The translations under genes were made by a program, and so were the position numbers. A stretch of 64,000 bases of DNA, from assembly GCA_026182355.1 (NCBI GenBank), contig JAPFBL010000068.1:6575001-6639000 (forward strand), written 5' to 3'. Positions 24,918 through 35,918 of the stretch are shown here, piece after piece (the stretch's first letter is position 1; each line of letters begins with the position of its first letter). The notes beneath the pieces were generated by a model. It was not told the DNA's origin and did not search any database. It worked only from the letters and a program-made list of their open reading frames with translations. The DNA comes from Hermatobates lingyangjiaoensis. Taxonomy: Eukaryota; Arthropoda; Insecta; Hemiptera; Hermatobatidae.

Positions 24918-27235
24918 AATATATATGTAATTAATCACATTGATTAATTATTTTGTAAAAAAGTGTTTAGAAACTAGAATAACGAAATTAATTTCGAATG
25001 AACATTTAAAAAAAAGACAAATAAAAAATATGAATGATAATATAGCTGCTTTTTAAAAGTATAAAACTTAAAATGTAGTAGATTGTATTTAGTGTAACTC
25101 CTGTGTTTGATTCCAAGTATAGAATCTATTGAATCAGATTCGACTCATAAGATGATACTTCTTACTGGTACTCTACAAATATACTGTACCAACATGTAAG
25201 GTAAATTTATTTCGTTCTCCATTATAAATGAGAAGAACTAAAAAAAAACCTTTAAAACTTCTGCATTTGTAAATACAACAACAAATTCAGAGCTTTATAG
25301 AAAGGTAACCGTTAATTTTTTTTTCTGATATTTTAGAGACAATAGCTGCTAATCATAGATTTGTATTAATAAATATATAAAACAATTGTTTTTAACTAAG
25401 TTTCTTGCTAATTGTGCAATCAATTAAAAAAGCAAGAGAAGAAAATATTTTTTTCATTTAAAAAATATAGTAAATCGTAGTAACTATTTTATATCTATCT
25501 GTTATCAAGGGTGATAACTTCACCGTTATAATTTTCTTTCCATGTAACCTAAATGACTCTACATGTTCTGTAGGTTGGATATCGAAGGACAATACCAATA
25601 TGAAATCAATTATTTGAAATTATTATAAACACTGTTTGTTTAAACTCCTTAGTTTATTTTTAATATATTAAATAATTAAAAATCAACCTGAAATTAAACT
25701 AAGTCTATATGTTTAAATTGACTAACAAATATCAAAAAAAAAAAAAAACAATGTAACATGCAGGTTAAACTTAAATTGCCATCAGAGTACTGAAGTATGA
25801 TTTTGACAAAATACTGTTTCAGTTAATTCAATTAACAAACAGTAGACTAACATTTTAATGTTTTAGTTAGCGGATTAATATCCCAGACTTCTATAGAAAT
25901 AAATTATTAGTTTTTATGATTTACAAATTTAACTATATCATAATCCTGTTGCTATTTACGGATAGATACTAATGAATAATACTATTTTGTAATCTTCACA
26001 TAGCATCTACAAATGCTAAGACAAACAATAAATAGACATATTGACAATCATAACAATTGTTTATTTGGCCCAGTTAAAGAAGTAAATAACTTCTTGTCCA
26101 ACTTCTGTGGATATTAGTAAAATTTTATGTAGATTATTTCATAAAGTGGATTATGCAAAGCTCTAATTCCTAAAAGATTAACAATTAACACAGAATTTTC
26201 CCCAAATATTCAAAGTTTAAATGAAAGAGAACATATCATGAAAACAAGTTGGATAAATTGTAAATGCATAAATATAAATGCAAGAATTGTACGTATTAAG
26301 AAAATTAAATAACCTGTAAGTACAAGTTAGCAAGCACATGAATGCTTGAGTCTTAGTTTGTATTTGAAGCCGTTGTTCACCCAGATGCTGATGGAAATCC
26401 CAAAGAAAGGAATATCGTGAAGCCTTTCAACTGTGTCATAAAATTTTTAATATTAATGTAATTTAACTTTTTCATATCAATTATCAGGATAACTATTTGT
26501 AAACAATTTAGGTACACACTTATAGTCTCTAATTTCTTGTTAACTTAATTAGGCATTAAGTTAAAAATAAAATAAATTAAGAAGAGTGAAGGAACTGTAA
26601 TTCTATTATTTCTGTTTAAGTTCGTCATGGCATACTACGCTCATTAGGTAGCCAATACATGTCTTCTCGAATAATGCGCTTGCTATTATTGAGCACTTGT
26701 CTTAATATCAGCGACTGTAGCAATTATTAAAGAAAATGGTATTGTTATTTGTACGGATTGCGACGGATAGGTTGGAGTGGTTACTGGTCGAATCTCTATC
26801 ACGTTCATACAGGGGCCAAGCTTGGTGGATGCCAGATCTACGTAGAATGAATCACACTTGGGATCCTCCAAACGTAAACACAATTTTTTGTGGGCATTTT
26901 GTGTGTTGTGGGCATTACAAAAAGAAAAGGGATAGAGAGTTTATGTTAATGATAGGACAGGTGAGACAACCTCGATATCCACATAATTTAGCTCCCATAG
27001 GCAAGTGAATATCACACGCAGAATTTAAGATTACATGTAAAAATCTGGGAGAGAATAAATTACTGAATCCCTATATATTCATGTGTGATTATCCATAGTT
27101 TACATTTTAACTTTCGTTGTGTTGTTTGTATTGTATTCATGAAGATACTGTTTAAATATACACAAAGGAAATCGGACAGAGACAAAAAGAAGTGAGTCAC
27201 TTCGAAGGCAGGCGAGAGTCCCGCATAGAATATAT
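24918..27235. other. non-coding DNA
   Basis: A GC-richer patch at 26640-27010 has ORFs on both strands (90 codons plus, 65 codons minus). Neither contains a domain I recognise. It may be an old transposon piece. 26505-26560 holds a family-B fragment (cacttatagtctctaattt). Confidence 0.45.
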
Positions 27236-27260
27236 TTATATATATATATATATATATATA

Positions 27261-28138
27261 TACCTCATTAAAGATCTTGCCAACATTAAGTTTAGTATGT
27301 TTCCTACATACCTTTTCAAGGTTTCGAATGCTTCTTTTCCATCTTTGTGGTATCATATAAATTAACTCACCGATTTTTTTATCTTTAAATATATTTTTCA
27401 TTTTACATGTCCGACGTTTCAGTCTACGTTGACCATTCTCAAGGATTCTATATACAAGGTTTTTTTAACAATTCTAATAAATACTTATTTACAATCACTT
27501 CTATCAAACATAACTAATAATACAATATTCTTTTAAAAAAAACACTACCTTAATAAAATTGAGTAACAGGTTTGCTACAAAATTCCCTACATGAACTTTT
27601 TCACAACATTATTTAAATCACTAAATAGTTATTTTTTACGAATGTAACTTTAAAATTCTGGAAAAACAACAGGACTGATCATTAAGGTTCGGCTTCTTTT
27701 CCTTTATGCATAATGATTCAATTATATGCAGCCTCGTGTGCATATAAAGTTACATTCGTAAAAAATAACTATTTAGTGATTTAAATAATGTTGTGAAAAA
27801 GTTCATGTAGGGAATTTTGTAGCAAACCTGTTACTCAATTTTATTAAGGTAGTGTTTTTTTTAAAAGAATATTGTATTATTAGTTATGTTTGATAGAAGT
27901 GATTGTAAATAAGTATTTATTAGAATTGTTAAAAAAACCTTGTATATAGAATCCTTGAGAATGGTCAACGTAGACTGAAACGTCGGACATGTAAAATGAA
28001 AAAAATATATTTAAAGATAAAAAAATCGGTGAGTTAATTTATATGATACCACAAAGATGGAAAAGAAGCATTCGAAACCTTGAAAAGGTATGTAGGAAAC
28101 ATACTAAACTTAATGTTGGCAAGATCTTTAATGAGGTA
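27261..28138. mobile_element. Penelope-like terminal repeats, family F, 878-bp palindrome
   Basis: The left arm (27261-27652) and right arm (27745-28138) are almost exact reverse complements over about 390 bp, around a 92-bp unique centre. Each arm contains, in order from the centre outward, an AT-rich stretch, a hammerhead-like block (right arm ccttgagaatggtcaacgta, gactgaaacgtcgg) and the start of the PLE protein. The left arm stops abruptly at a (TA)n run. The right arm continues 35 bp farther in the protein before reaching (TA)n. A head-to-head pair of terminal repeats is inferred. The CUGANGA box is degenerate (UUGAGAA). Confidence 0.85.
27262..27401 (-). pseudogene. Penelope-like protein N-terminal fragment, left arm
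   Basis: ATG on the minus strand at 27401 opens a frame beginning MKNIFKDKKIGELIYMIPQR. It continues through RNLEKVCRKHTKLNVGK to the (TA)n boundary. It is the intact-frame twin of the right-arm copy and starts 13 bases after the hammerhead-like gaaacgtcgg block. Confidence 0.6.
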
Positions 28139-28173
28139 TGTTTAAAAGAAGGTCTGCTCCCAAAGTATACCAA
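28025..28173 (+). pseudogene. Penelope-like protein N-terminal fragment, right arm
   Basis: The frame reads IGELIYMIPQRWKRSIRNL, then EKVCRKHTKLNVGKIFNEVC and LKEGLLPKYT. One extra A in the preceding A-run breaks the link to its ATG, unlike the left arm. The closing LLPKYT resembles the region before the reverse transcriptase in PLE proteins. It is cut off by (TA)n. Confidence 0.6.
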
Positions 28174-28189
28174 TATATATATATATATA

Positions 28190-28520
28190 TGAAAACAAAC
28201 CACAAGGAAAAAAAGAAAACAGATGGAAAAAATGCTCTGAGGCCTTTCAATTTATGTCATTTATGTCATTGTTTTCATTGATTGCATCACGTGTTTATTG
28301 TGATTTATCTGCATATATATATATATATATATATAACATCTAATTTCACAGGAATAACACACCTTCTGTGAAACTCCCAGTTGATTCACGTTTTCTCGCC
28401 ACTCAACTTCCTTTCCTGAGGGTGACCGTTAAAAGGGTTGAAATATTGAACGAGAGTCCTAATATCTGTTTTTAATTAGTGTTTCTTAAAGTTTTTAAAA
28501 GATATATGTTTATACATACT
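28190..28520. mobile_element. Penelope-like ends, families E and I
   Basis: 28190-28310 is a broken family-E end (gctctgaggcctttcaattt in plus text). 28385-28500 is a family-I end (ctttcctgagggtgaccg, ttaaaagggttgaaatattg), whose core CUGAGGG is followed by a hairpin and GAAA. A second family-I copy lies at 37370-37460. Confidence 0.55.
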
Positions 28521-28587
28521 TATAAATATGTATCTATTAATTATTTATGTAAAATTTACCTTAAAATTTGTTGTCCAATATATATAT

Positions 28588-28620
<33 letters not shown>

Positions 28621-28768
28621 GATCAAACCACAATAAGAAATGGGAAAACAAGACTAAGATCCTTCAACCGCAACAAGCGGTCTTCAGAGTCGTCAGAGTC
28701 AAAAACCTAACTCAGTTGTGGTTGAAGGATCATAGTCTTGTTTTCCCATTTCTTATTGTGGTTTGATC
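28621..28768. mobile_element. Penelope-like element end, family A, inverted pair 4
   Basis: gatcaaaccacaataagaaa at the left is mirrored exactly by tttcttattgtggtttgatc at the right. The arms are separated by a partly deleted core (ggtcttcagagtcgtcagag). Flanked by (TA)n on the left. Confidence 0.8.
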
Positions 28769-28839
28769 ATTGATTGTTATTTCACGTGTCTATGTGAAAT
28801 CTTTTCGTATATATATAACAGATTCATATATATATATAT

Positions 28840-28990
28840 GCAGGAAAAACACAATAAACAAACACGTGAAGCAATTAATGAAATTAAAACACACGGAAAA
28901 CAGAATACAATAGAAAAAAGCTCTGAGGCCTTTCAATTTATGTCATCAGAGAGCAAACAAAGTAAGAACTAAGAAGATAACATAAAAGGT
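28840..28990 (-). mobile_element. Penelope-like element end, family E
   Basis: A minus-strand end next to a (TA)n run, with cacaataaacaaacacgtg near the boundary and the hammerhead-like motif at 28920-28954. Confidence 0.55.
28920..28954 (-). ncRNA. hammerhead-ribozyme-like motif, PLE family E (35 nt)
   Basis: Read 5' to 3' on the minus strand: GCUCU; CUGAUGA (the exact consensus core); an 8-nt segment in the stem II position with little pairing; GAAA; GGCC (minimal stem III); UC (cleavage-site UH); AGAGC, fully complementary to the first five bases. All conserved core positions are present in only 35 nt. The weak stem II makes efficient cleavage doubtful unless a dimer forms, as proposed for other minimal hammerheads. 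Confidence 0.55.
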
Positions 28991-29436
28991 ATGTACAAGG
29001 AAGGTAACAATACAGCTGGGAAAACGAATGTCAAAAAAGCATAATAAGATAAAAAGAAAACAAATTTCAATGAAATTAAACAATGCAAAGTGAACAAAAA
29101 ATTAATTAAAATAAAATATAAATAAAATAAGAACAAGTGTTATATATAATTCTTAAATATATAATAAATATAAACGAATAGATACAACTTAAATTAATGC
29201 TATATAAAATAATAAACAATAATAAATGACTAACGAAACAAGAATACAATTAGAACGTAAATAAATTAAGTAAAAAATTATGCTACATTATTAGAATCCA
29301 CAATCTGGTGAGAGTTCATGTACAAAGTAACAAGTACATTTCGAAGGTCACCCACAGGACCAATTTGTCTAACTATACCTTCAATTAATATTTCATCCAA
29401 TCTAAAAAGCTCATGACTTATATATAACTAAAGTTT
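28991..29436. other. AT-rich non-coding DNA
   Basis: Strongly A-rich on the plus strand with no frame of interest. It may be part of a PLE flank. Confidence 0.45.
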
Positions 29437-29770
29437 ATCGGGACTCGGTCAGTTCTTCAGGTTCAAATTAAATTCTCATTGCACACGTTTCGGTTTTATT
29501 TAAAACCTTTTTAATAGGCAGAAGTATAAATTTTGAAACAGAAAAACTAAGTATTATATTACAAATTATTTTTCTTTGTAAAATAATTTGTAACGTAATA
29601 CTTAGTTTTTCTGTTTCAAAATTTATACTTCTGCCTATGAAAAAGGTTTTAAATCTGATACTAATCGAGAACAGACCAGGGTATCTCTGCGTGGAGAAGC
29701 TAATATCACTTCTTCTCAAAAAGGGAAAACCCTTTGATTTACTGAGGGAGTGTGAGTCCTCAAAATATTT
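29437..29770. mobile_element. Penelope-like element end, family H, inverted pair with repeat tail
   Basis: Minus-sense gcacacgtttcggttttattt and ctttttaataggcagaagta are mirrored by tacttctgcctatgaaaaag and gttttaaatctgatac around an inverted pair built on attacaaattatttttctttg. The right-hand tail (taatcgagaacagaccaggg to gggagtgtgagtcctca) recurs at 30735-30940. One frame of the tail reads YLCVEKLISLLLKKGKPFD; its identity is unknown. Confidence 0.55.
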
Positions 29771-30734
29771 GTCATATTGATAGAGGTAACTCCATAGAGG
29801 GGATGCACTAAGAAGTGGTTTTGAAACCGGAAAGTATTAGAACTTCAAAAACCTTCTACTTCACACAACAAATCAATCCTTTCATTTGGTCTTCAAATAA
29901 CAAATCACATATCAGATAGCTATGAGACAACCATGCCCGTGGGTATTAAAGGCCGGCCCGAGCCAGATATACCCGATATATATAACGTTCAAACCAAAAT
30001 AAAAAAGAGTAAATAGACTAAACTCAAATGTGAAATACATATCTATAACTATTATGTATATTATAAATGGCCCGAATTTCAGGTAGTATCAGGATTCGGG
30101 GCGTTTTTTAGGTTCAAATTAAGCTCTCACTCCCAAAGTTTTCGTTTTTATTTAAAATCTTTTTCTTAGGCCTACATTAAAAAGTGTAGACTATACATTT
30201 TTAATCTAAAGCAGTCAAATAAAGAAGACCATGGAGGTACTGTCTTGACCAGCAGATGACCTGTGCCAATTTATATGGACGCTACCTAACGTAGAAACCA
30301 GACGTTAACATTCTAGTTCAACCAACACGATGAACGCAGTTACTAGATGTACAGAACTGTCAAAAGTGAGACATGATTTAAAGTATCATGTGAGGTAAAG
30401 CGACGGTAGGCAGGTGATGATAGGCAGGCGAGAGGCTGTTACGCAGTTCTGACAGCTTATTACTAACAGCTGTATGTGTATCATGGTAATGTTTCAAATT
30501 CGAAAGAGAAAATGCTTTCCATATTAGAGGTGCTTCTGAAAGTTATGATGGGTGATTTCTGTAAACAATTTCTTGAGGGTGGCAAGAAAAAGAAATATTT
30601 TTGGTTTGGTTTCTACAGACATCAAGAGAAGAAACAATAGGAATGAGACCATTAGTGCAGCTACGGACACTCAGAGCATGAAACGTACAAAGACAGTCGT
30701 TATTTATACAATAACTTTATTTACATAAAATAGA
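29771..30734. other. mixed non-coding DNA with a family-H fragment
   Basis: 30080-30175 is a minus-sense family-H end (cgttttttaggttcaaatta, cgtttttatttaaaatct). 30180-30700 is GC-richer than average, with no recognisable domain; it may be an unrecognised PLE section. Confidence 0.4.
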
Positions 30735-30940
30735 ATGGTCTATTACAAATTATTTTTCTTTGTAAAATAATTTGTAATGTAATACTTAGTTTTTCAGTTT
30801 CAAATTTATACTTCTGCCTATGAAAAAGGTTTTAAATCTGATACTAATCGAGAACAGACCAAGGTATCTCTGCGTGGAGAAGCTAATATCACATGACAAA
30901 CCTTTAATTTACTGAGGGAGTGTGAGTCCTCAGAGAAATT
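30735..30940 (+). repeat. direct repeat of 29544-29764
   Basis: Near-identical to the earlier block (attacaaattatttttctttg to ggagtgtgagtcctca), with a short deletion after taatatcac. Same orientation, about 1.2 kb away, suggesting a terminal-repeat pair or a segmental duplication. Confidence 0.75.
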
Positions 30941-32040
30941 TTAGCGAGAGGACATTATAAAATGCTATTTTATAAATCATCTGCCATAAGTCCTAGGACT
31001 TATTATTCTAGGACAATAAGTCCTAGAATAGGACTTGGTCAGTTCATATCCGTAGCGCCCAATTAGGTCATATCCGTAGCAGTTTAGGAGATTCTAAGAA
31101 AATTTTCATTAAGTTCTTGAGCTGTATAGTTTTTCTTCGTCATTATTTAAATAAATAACACTATTAACACTATTAAGTTTTAATTTTTTGATTGTTTTTA
31201 GTTTATAAGCTCTTTTTGATTTGCTATATAGATTCTTTCCTCCTATCATTTTCTTCTAAAATGTTCAATTCTTTTTCCCTCTCATTACTAATTGTGAAAT
31301 TTACTTCTTAGTTCATATCACGATTAAACGAATGTTCTTGCTATCTCTTTCATCCTTACTATGCTCTTCTCTAATCCCTTTTTTGAAGTTATAATATTTG
31401 TTATCTTCTTTCGTTTTATTTTCCTTTGTTCGTCTCTTATGGCTGTTTTGATTTGTTAGGTTCTCCTGTTTCATGGTGATAATATTAGCTCAACTCTTTT
31501 GCAAGTTCCGGAATATATTACTATCTCAAGGAGCAAGGTCAGTAGAATGCGAGGATGCGGATGTCTTTCTTAACAGATCCTTCGTCTCCTTTCATGTGAC
31601 GCTTGCTGATTCTATCATACCAGAAGATATTACTATTTCATTTAATAGTCAAGAAAATATACGATGGTTATTTCATTATGATAGAATAGAATAAGCATAT
31701 CCTGTTAACTATTCAACAGCACTATATAGAATTGTGTTGATGATAGTTTTCAAAATTGCATAATTATGCTCCGGTATCATAATTAATAATTAAATACCGG
31801 TATCAGTTAATGAACTATGAATTTACTGGATCGCCTGCTTACCTAAGATATTTAATACTATTTAAAATACTAATTGAAAGAATAGCTAAAGCTCTTGCTT
31901 CACTGGAGCATGTTGTAAATCATCTCCTAATGTATTATTCTGCTGTATCACGCTAATAATGTATAACCAAAAATATGCCAGAAGAAAAAATATTCAGCTT
32001 TTCTTAAAAAAAACCTTTTCTTTAATGCATATTATTCAGA
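30941..32040. other. non-coding DNA
   Basis: A 73-codon ATG frame at 31473-31694 has moderately protein-like composition but no recognised domain or clear splice context. Confidence 0.4.
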
Positions 32041-32175
32041 ATGATCAAACCACAATATGAAATGGGAAAAAAAGACTAAAATCTTTCAACCGTAACAAGC
32101 GTTCTTCGTCAGAGTCAAAAACCCAACTGAAAGATCTTAGTCTCTTATTCCTATTTCATATTGTGGTTTGATCAT
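32041..32175. mobile_element. Penelope-like element end, family A, inverted pair 5
   Basis: atgatcaaaccacaatatg is mirrored by catattgtggtttgatcat. The left core (aatctttcaaccgtaacaag, cttcgtcagagtc) is intact in minus sense. The right core is deleted down to aaagatcttagtc. No (TA)n run is present here, unlike the other pairs. Confidence 0.75.
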
Positions 32176-33315
32176 TGATATTTTTATATCAATATTTCAA
32201 GATTCCAAAGTATGTTAATCTCAAAGTTTTGAAGCTTGAAGAAACTATTTAAATGATATAATGATTTTTATTTATTCTAACATGTTTATATATTATACAG
32301 AAGAAACCAATAAAAGTTGGTTAATAGTAAGAAATATCTATTATCTATTTGGGCAGGAGGATTATAAAGACATGATTACTGAAAATGTTTAGTCTGTTGG
32401 ATATTCCCAAAAATAATAAAATATCCCAATTAACAAGAGAACAAGTCAGGAAATTAAAATATCTCACCGTAATATTTTTTTATTTAATAAAAATAAACTA
32501 TGTATTTATTAAACAATAATAAGATGCAAAATACAATAATATTATAATTTTAGACAAAGAAATTTATATTTCTCTACCTGCGTTAGTTTATATTTATTCT
32601 GTCATTATTTCAATTTTACTAAACCCCCTTTAACAGTAAATGTGAGGTAGACAGTTTGAGGGGGGGGGGGGGAGATAGTAAATTACATCACAAATGTATG
32701 AACATTTTCTTTCTAATGCAAATGATATACCTAAATATGTTCTGATAAATAAAAAGCATTTTTATAAAATAAAAAAAAGTTTTTATTCAGCTCAAGTTCT
32801 GTGTTCACATTATGAAAAGAGTCACCAAATTAAATTATGTGTGACTGTACCAGATCTACATAGTTCTTCTCATCTCATTATAAATGAGTATTCCAACAAA
32901 CCATAAGATTGATAACTTACATAATACATAGCTATATTAACAACCAATCTTCAAAGGTAATTAAATGTGTTTTAATGAAATCTAAATTGTGAATAATCAT
33001 CTGCATGTTACGGACAGATAGTTGATATTTACCAAAGATGAATTGATATTTATTGAAATGATTACTTTTGTTATAATTCAACATGGTGCAAGTATTATTC
33101 TGTATTGTACAAAAAACATGGTTTATGATTATAATAGCAGCGATTTCTTTTTTATTTTAGCATCCAAAGTAACTTTCCAAAGTAATAACTTTCTAAAAGT
33201 ATTTGCACTCTTTAACTCAATTGTGCATAAAAATATGTTATTCTCAAAAAATATATATATATCCATGGTAATCTATTATCCTAACAGTCCCTTTTAATTA
33301 AATAAGTAATAATAA
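32176..33315. other. non-coding DNA
   Basis: AT-rich, with a 13-G run at 32660-32672. Short ORFs only. Confidence 0.5.
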
Positions 33316-33612
33316 GGTGGCGCCGTGAAGGCCTCTGGACTGGTCCTGGGTTCAATCTGGCCACCTGGACCTCGATTTATTTACGTGGGAGGTGAATAAA
33401 TCTGAGCGCATCGTCCCTCAGAGAGGACGTTAAGCCGTCGGTCCCAAGCCTGTACTGCACAAGTAGATACTTGTTAAAGCCCCTACTCCAAGTACACTTG
33501 TGTTAGGCAAAATTTAGCCCTTCCAATGTAGAATCAATCATAATTGTGTGGTATCACAAAAGGCAAATGTTTGGCCTATGTGTCTTCCCTTGTGGGATTG
33601 CCACACATCTAT
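33316..33612 (+). mobile_element. tRNA-derived SINE, second copy
   Basis: It keeps a box B-like cctgggttcaatctggcc, but most of the tRNA-like head with box A is lost. The body matches the copy at 2015-2298: gtgggaggtgaataaatctg, gttaagccgtcggtccc, ccttccaatgtagaatc. It ends near gtgggattgccacaca, followed by a ttatta-type tail. Confidence 0.8.
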
Positions 33613-35720
33613 TATTACTTAAGTTACCCTAACATAAGAAATAATAATTAAATAATGCTGAATCAAAAGTATACCTTTAATATTGTAATAAATTTGACAA
33701 AGTGAAAGGGAATTTAAATTTTGTTTATTCATATATTGTTCAGAAAAGTTATTCAAATTAGAATAACTGCTATAAATTCATTGGTTGTATTATGCTTTTT
33801 ATTTACAAATGCATTGCTGTAACCTTGTACAGAAATCTGTTCGAATCAAATGTAAACAATTCATTAAGACAGTTTGGCAAGAAATATGTTTTTCAGTTGT
33901 AGAAGTTTTTAACTTCTCTTAGTTGTGCAATAACTACTCAACACTTTGTCAATGATGGTGTGTTTCTTTGTTGTCGAATTTCTGACAGAGCGTGAAGCTG
34001 GCGAGTTACTCAGCAGCCATTATTTAGTTCTTTGTCCTTTCAGCTTGATGATTGTTCAACAGAGGTGTATAAAGCTTTGCTACTGCAACCTCAGCCCCAG
34101 TTCGATGCTATACTTCTATAGCCAAACTTACAGCCGAATTATTATTTCCTTTGATCAAAACTAAAAGCATTCTTTCATAATAAAAACTATAATAAGTAAA
34201 CTGTTATTTCCAAATATTTAATCAAAGTATACAGAAATCTAGTACGTTGATATTTTAAAAATATAGAGGTGATAAACATGAAACAAGTAAAACGAGAGCA
34301 CCTGATTTCAAATTGGTAATCTATTGTAGAAAAAATCCATCTCCAAGTAATACACCAAGGTAATTTTTTTATAGAGCTCAGTCTTTGAAGGTTTTGACAG
34401 TTTTTATTTAATTAATTTGTTCTTTACTATTATCCTTTTATTATATATGACTTATAAGGGTTGCGAGGATTAATAGTTACCCATTTCTGTGCAAAATATA
34501 TATTGGGTGAGAAATTTTCTCATGAAACTCATGGTTCTCTGAAAGTCTCTCTTTTCAGAGTTTCGAGTTTCATTCTAGTAAGTATTTGGCTGTAAGCTAT
34601 AAACAAAAATTCATCATTTTGAGCTTCCAATTTTACGTTTCAAAGCCAATAAGAGTAATTTTGAAAATAGTTTCTTTAATAGTAACTCATTTCGTTCAGA
34701 CACGTTTAGATGCATATACATACGTGAGAAAAGCGTAGATAGTAAAAACTAGAGTCTCTACGTTGAATTAATGAATTATGACGATTATCAATGTAAGTTA
34801 ACAAGGAATGTAAGACATGTAACACCTGCAACCAAGTGCATAATGAGTTCAAAACAAATAAAAAGAATATATCCTGCCAATAAGGGAACTTTTAATGTTC
34901 CTCTTAGAAGAACTGCCAATAAAATAATGATACATACATTTTTAAAATTTTTAAACATTTTTACCGAATGTTATAATACTTTGAACACAGCAAAATATAA
35001 AAATATTTTAAATTATCTACCTTATTATCGCTTTTCTATATTATTTAATTCATATATAATTCCAAGACACGACAACTCAACAACCCCCACCACCTCCCAT
35101 GCTGCATTCAATCAAAATTAAAGACTAGAATAATTATGTTCTTGGTTAAAAATTTGACAATCATAAGTGCTAAGAATCCTTGAAAGTTTAAGTTAATTAC
35201 CTAATAAATGTGAACAAGAATATTATGATGTCATGTTACCGGGAAGGTGAACTTTTATAAAAAGTCAACTGGTAAGCTAGCTGAATTGTCTCGGAACTCG
35301 TCAGGAGAGTCAGGCATTCAGCAGCATTACATAACTGCATGAACGAGATACTGGCTTAGAACTTGATTAAAGTTCTTTAAGACATGTTTGAAGTAACAAG
35401 GAACAACACTGGCTTGTATGCAAATACATTACTGACACGTTTTAGATAGTGTGCTTTTTTTAATTCCTGCTATAGCACTACTTTCTTTATACCTAATCAA
35501 ATAAAGATCCTCAAAAAAATATAAAATTAACCTACAGTTTCACAATGTTATTTTTTTCTCTATTTTAAAAAATTAGTGCATTTCTTTTACAGAAATGGTG
35601 GTATTCGAACCGATCACTAAACAAAGGGAGATAAGCTTCCTATCAACCCAGACGAGAAATTCTCAATTTGTTACTATTTTTTGAAGTGATCTCACTTACT
35701 TTGTACGTTTTTATTTGCAG
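33613..35720. other. non-coding DNA with candidate core promoters
   Basis: Two TATA-type boxes stand out in GC-richer patches: 34068-34074 and 35256-35263 (TATAAAAA). The latter lies about 460 bp upstream of the lipocalin-like exon and is followed by TCAGG words. A 116-codon frame at 34771-35121 has no recognised domain. Confidence 0.35.
34068..34103 (+). promoter_or_regulatory. candidate TATA/initiator core promoter
   Basis: TATAAAG at 34068 is followed 30 bases later by CAGTTC (34098-34103), the spacing and sequence of an arthropod TATA plus initiator pair. No linked coding exon was found, so it may be fortuitous. Confidence 0.25.
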
Positions 35721-35918
35721 AATTTTCAATTTGTGAATATATTTGATAACTATGCTGTGATTCTAACCTGCAATTGGCGTAGTAGTATTCCAACTGAGTA
35801 TAAAATGCAATGGGCAAACTGTTCATGTTATCTCCGTATTCGTCAGCTTTCTTACTGGAGTTTTTTGAAGAATGTTATTTGGTTACTATTGAATAATGCT
35901 TTCCATTGCTGTGTATGA
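35721..35918 (+). CDS. lipocalin-like exon (apolipoprotein D type), possibly decayed
   Basis: An acceptor-like cgtttttatttgcag ends at 35720 and a 65-codon frame follows. Its start, FVNIFDNYAVILTCNW, matches the conserved lipocalin segment (T)DYxNYAxxYSC near the C-terminal side of the barrel, including the Cys. YKMQWAN about 15 residues later sits where lipocalins have a W before the C-terminal helix. Lipocalins are small secreted carriers of hydrophobic ligands. The later part (QLSYWSFLKNVIWLL) is less lipocalin-like, and no helix or C-terminal exon was found, so a splice donor may lie inside or the exon may be a relic. Upstream lipocalin exons were not located. Confidence 0.42.
   Translation, partial: NFQFVNIFDNYAVILTCNWRSSIPTEYKMQWANCSCYLRIRQLSYWSFLKNVIWLLLNNAFHCCV

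Larger units (their letters stand above)
15961..32175. other. Penelope-like element / (TA)n island
   Basis: This 16-kb region holds most of the window's PLE end fragments, interleaved with long (TA)n runs. Examples are 16261-16288, 17913-17945, 18169-18196, 19375-19412, 19740-19762, 20695-20727, 21979-22013, 27236-27262 and 28578-28620. Almost every run directly abuts a PLE fragment. Repeated insertion into, or growth of, TA-rich target sites is inferred. Individual fragments are listed separately. Confidence 0.75.

Noticed and set aside
26686..27008. Opposing ORFs in a GC-richer patch
   Set aside because: Neither shows a recognisable motif; probably an old repeat.
32660..32672. G-run considered as a G-quadruplex
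   Set aside because: A single uninterrupted run of 13 G without the four spaced tracts expected; more likely a slippage tract.
34771..35121. 116-codon ORF
   Set aside because: No recognisable domain, an AT-driven composition rich in Asn, Ile and Lys, and a perfect 5' splice-like caatgtaagt inside its start; kept only as a note in the non-coding entry.
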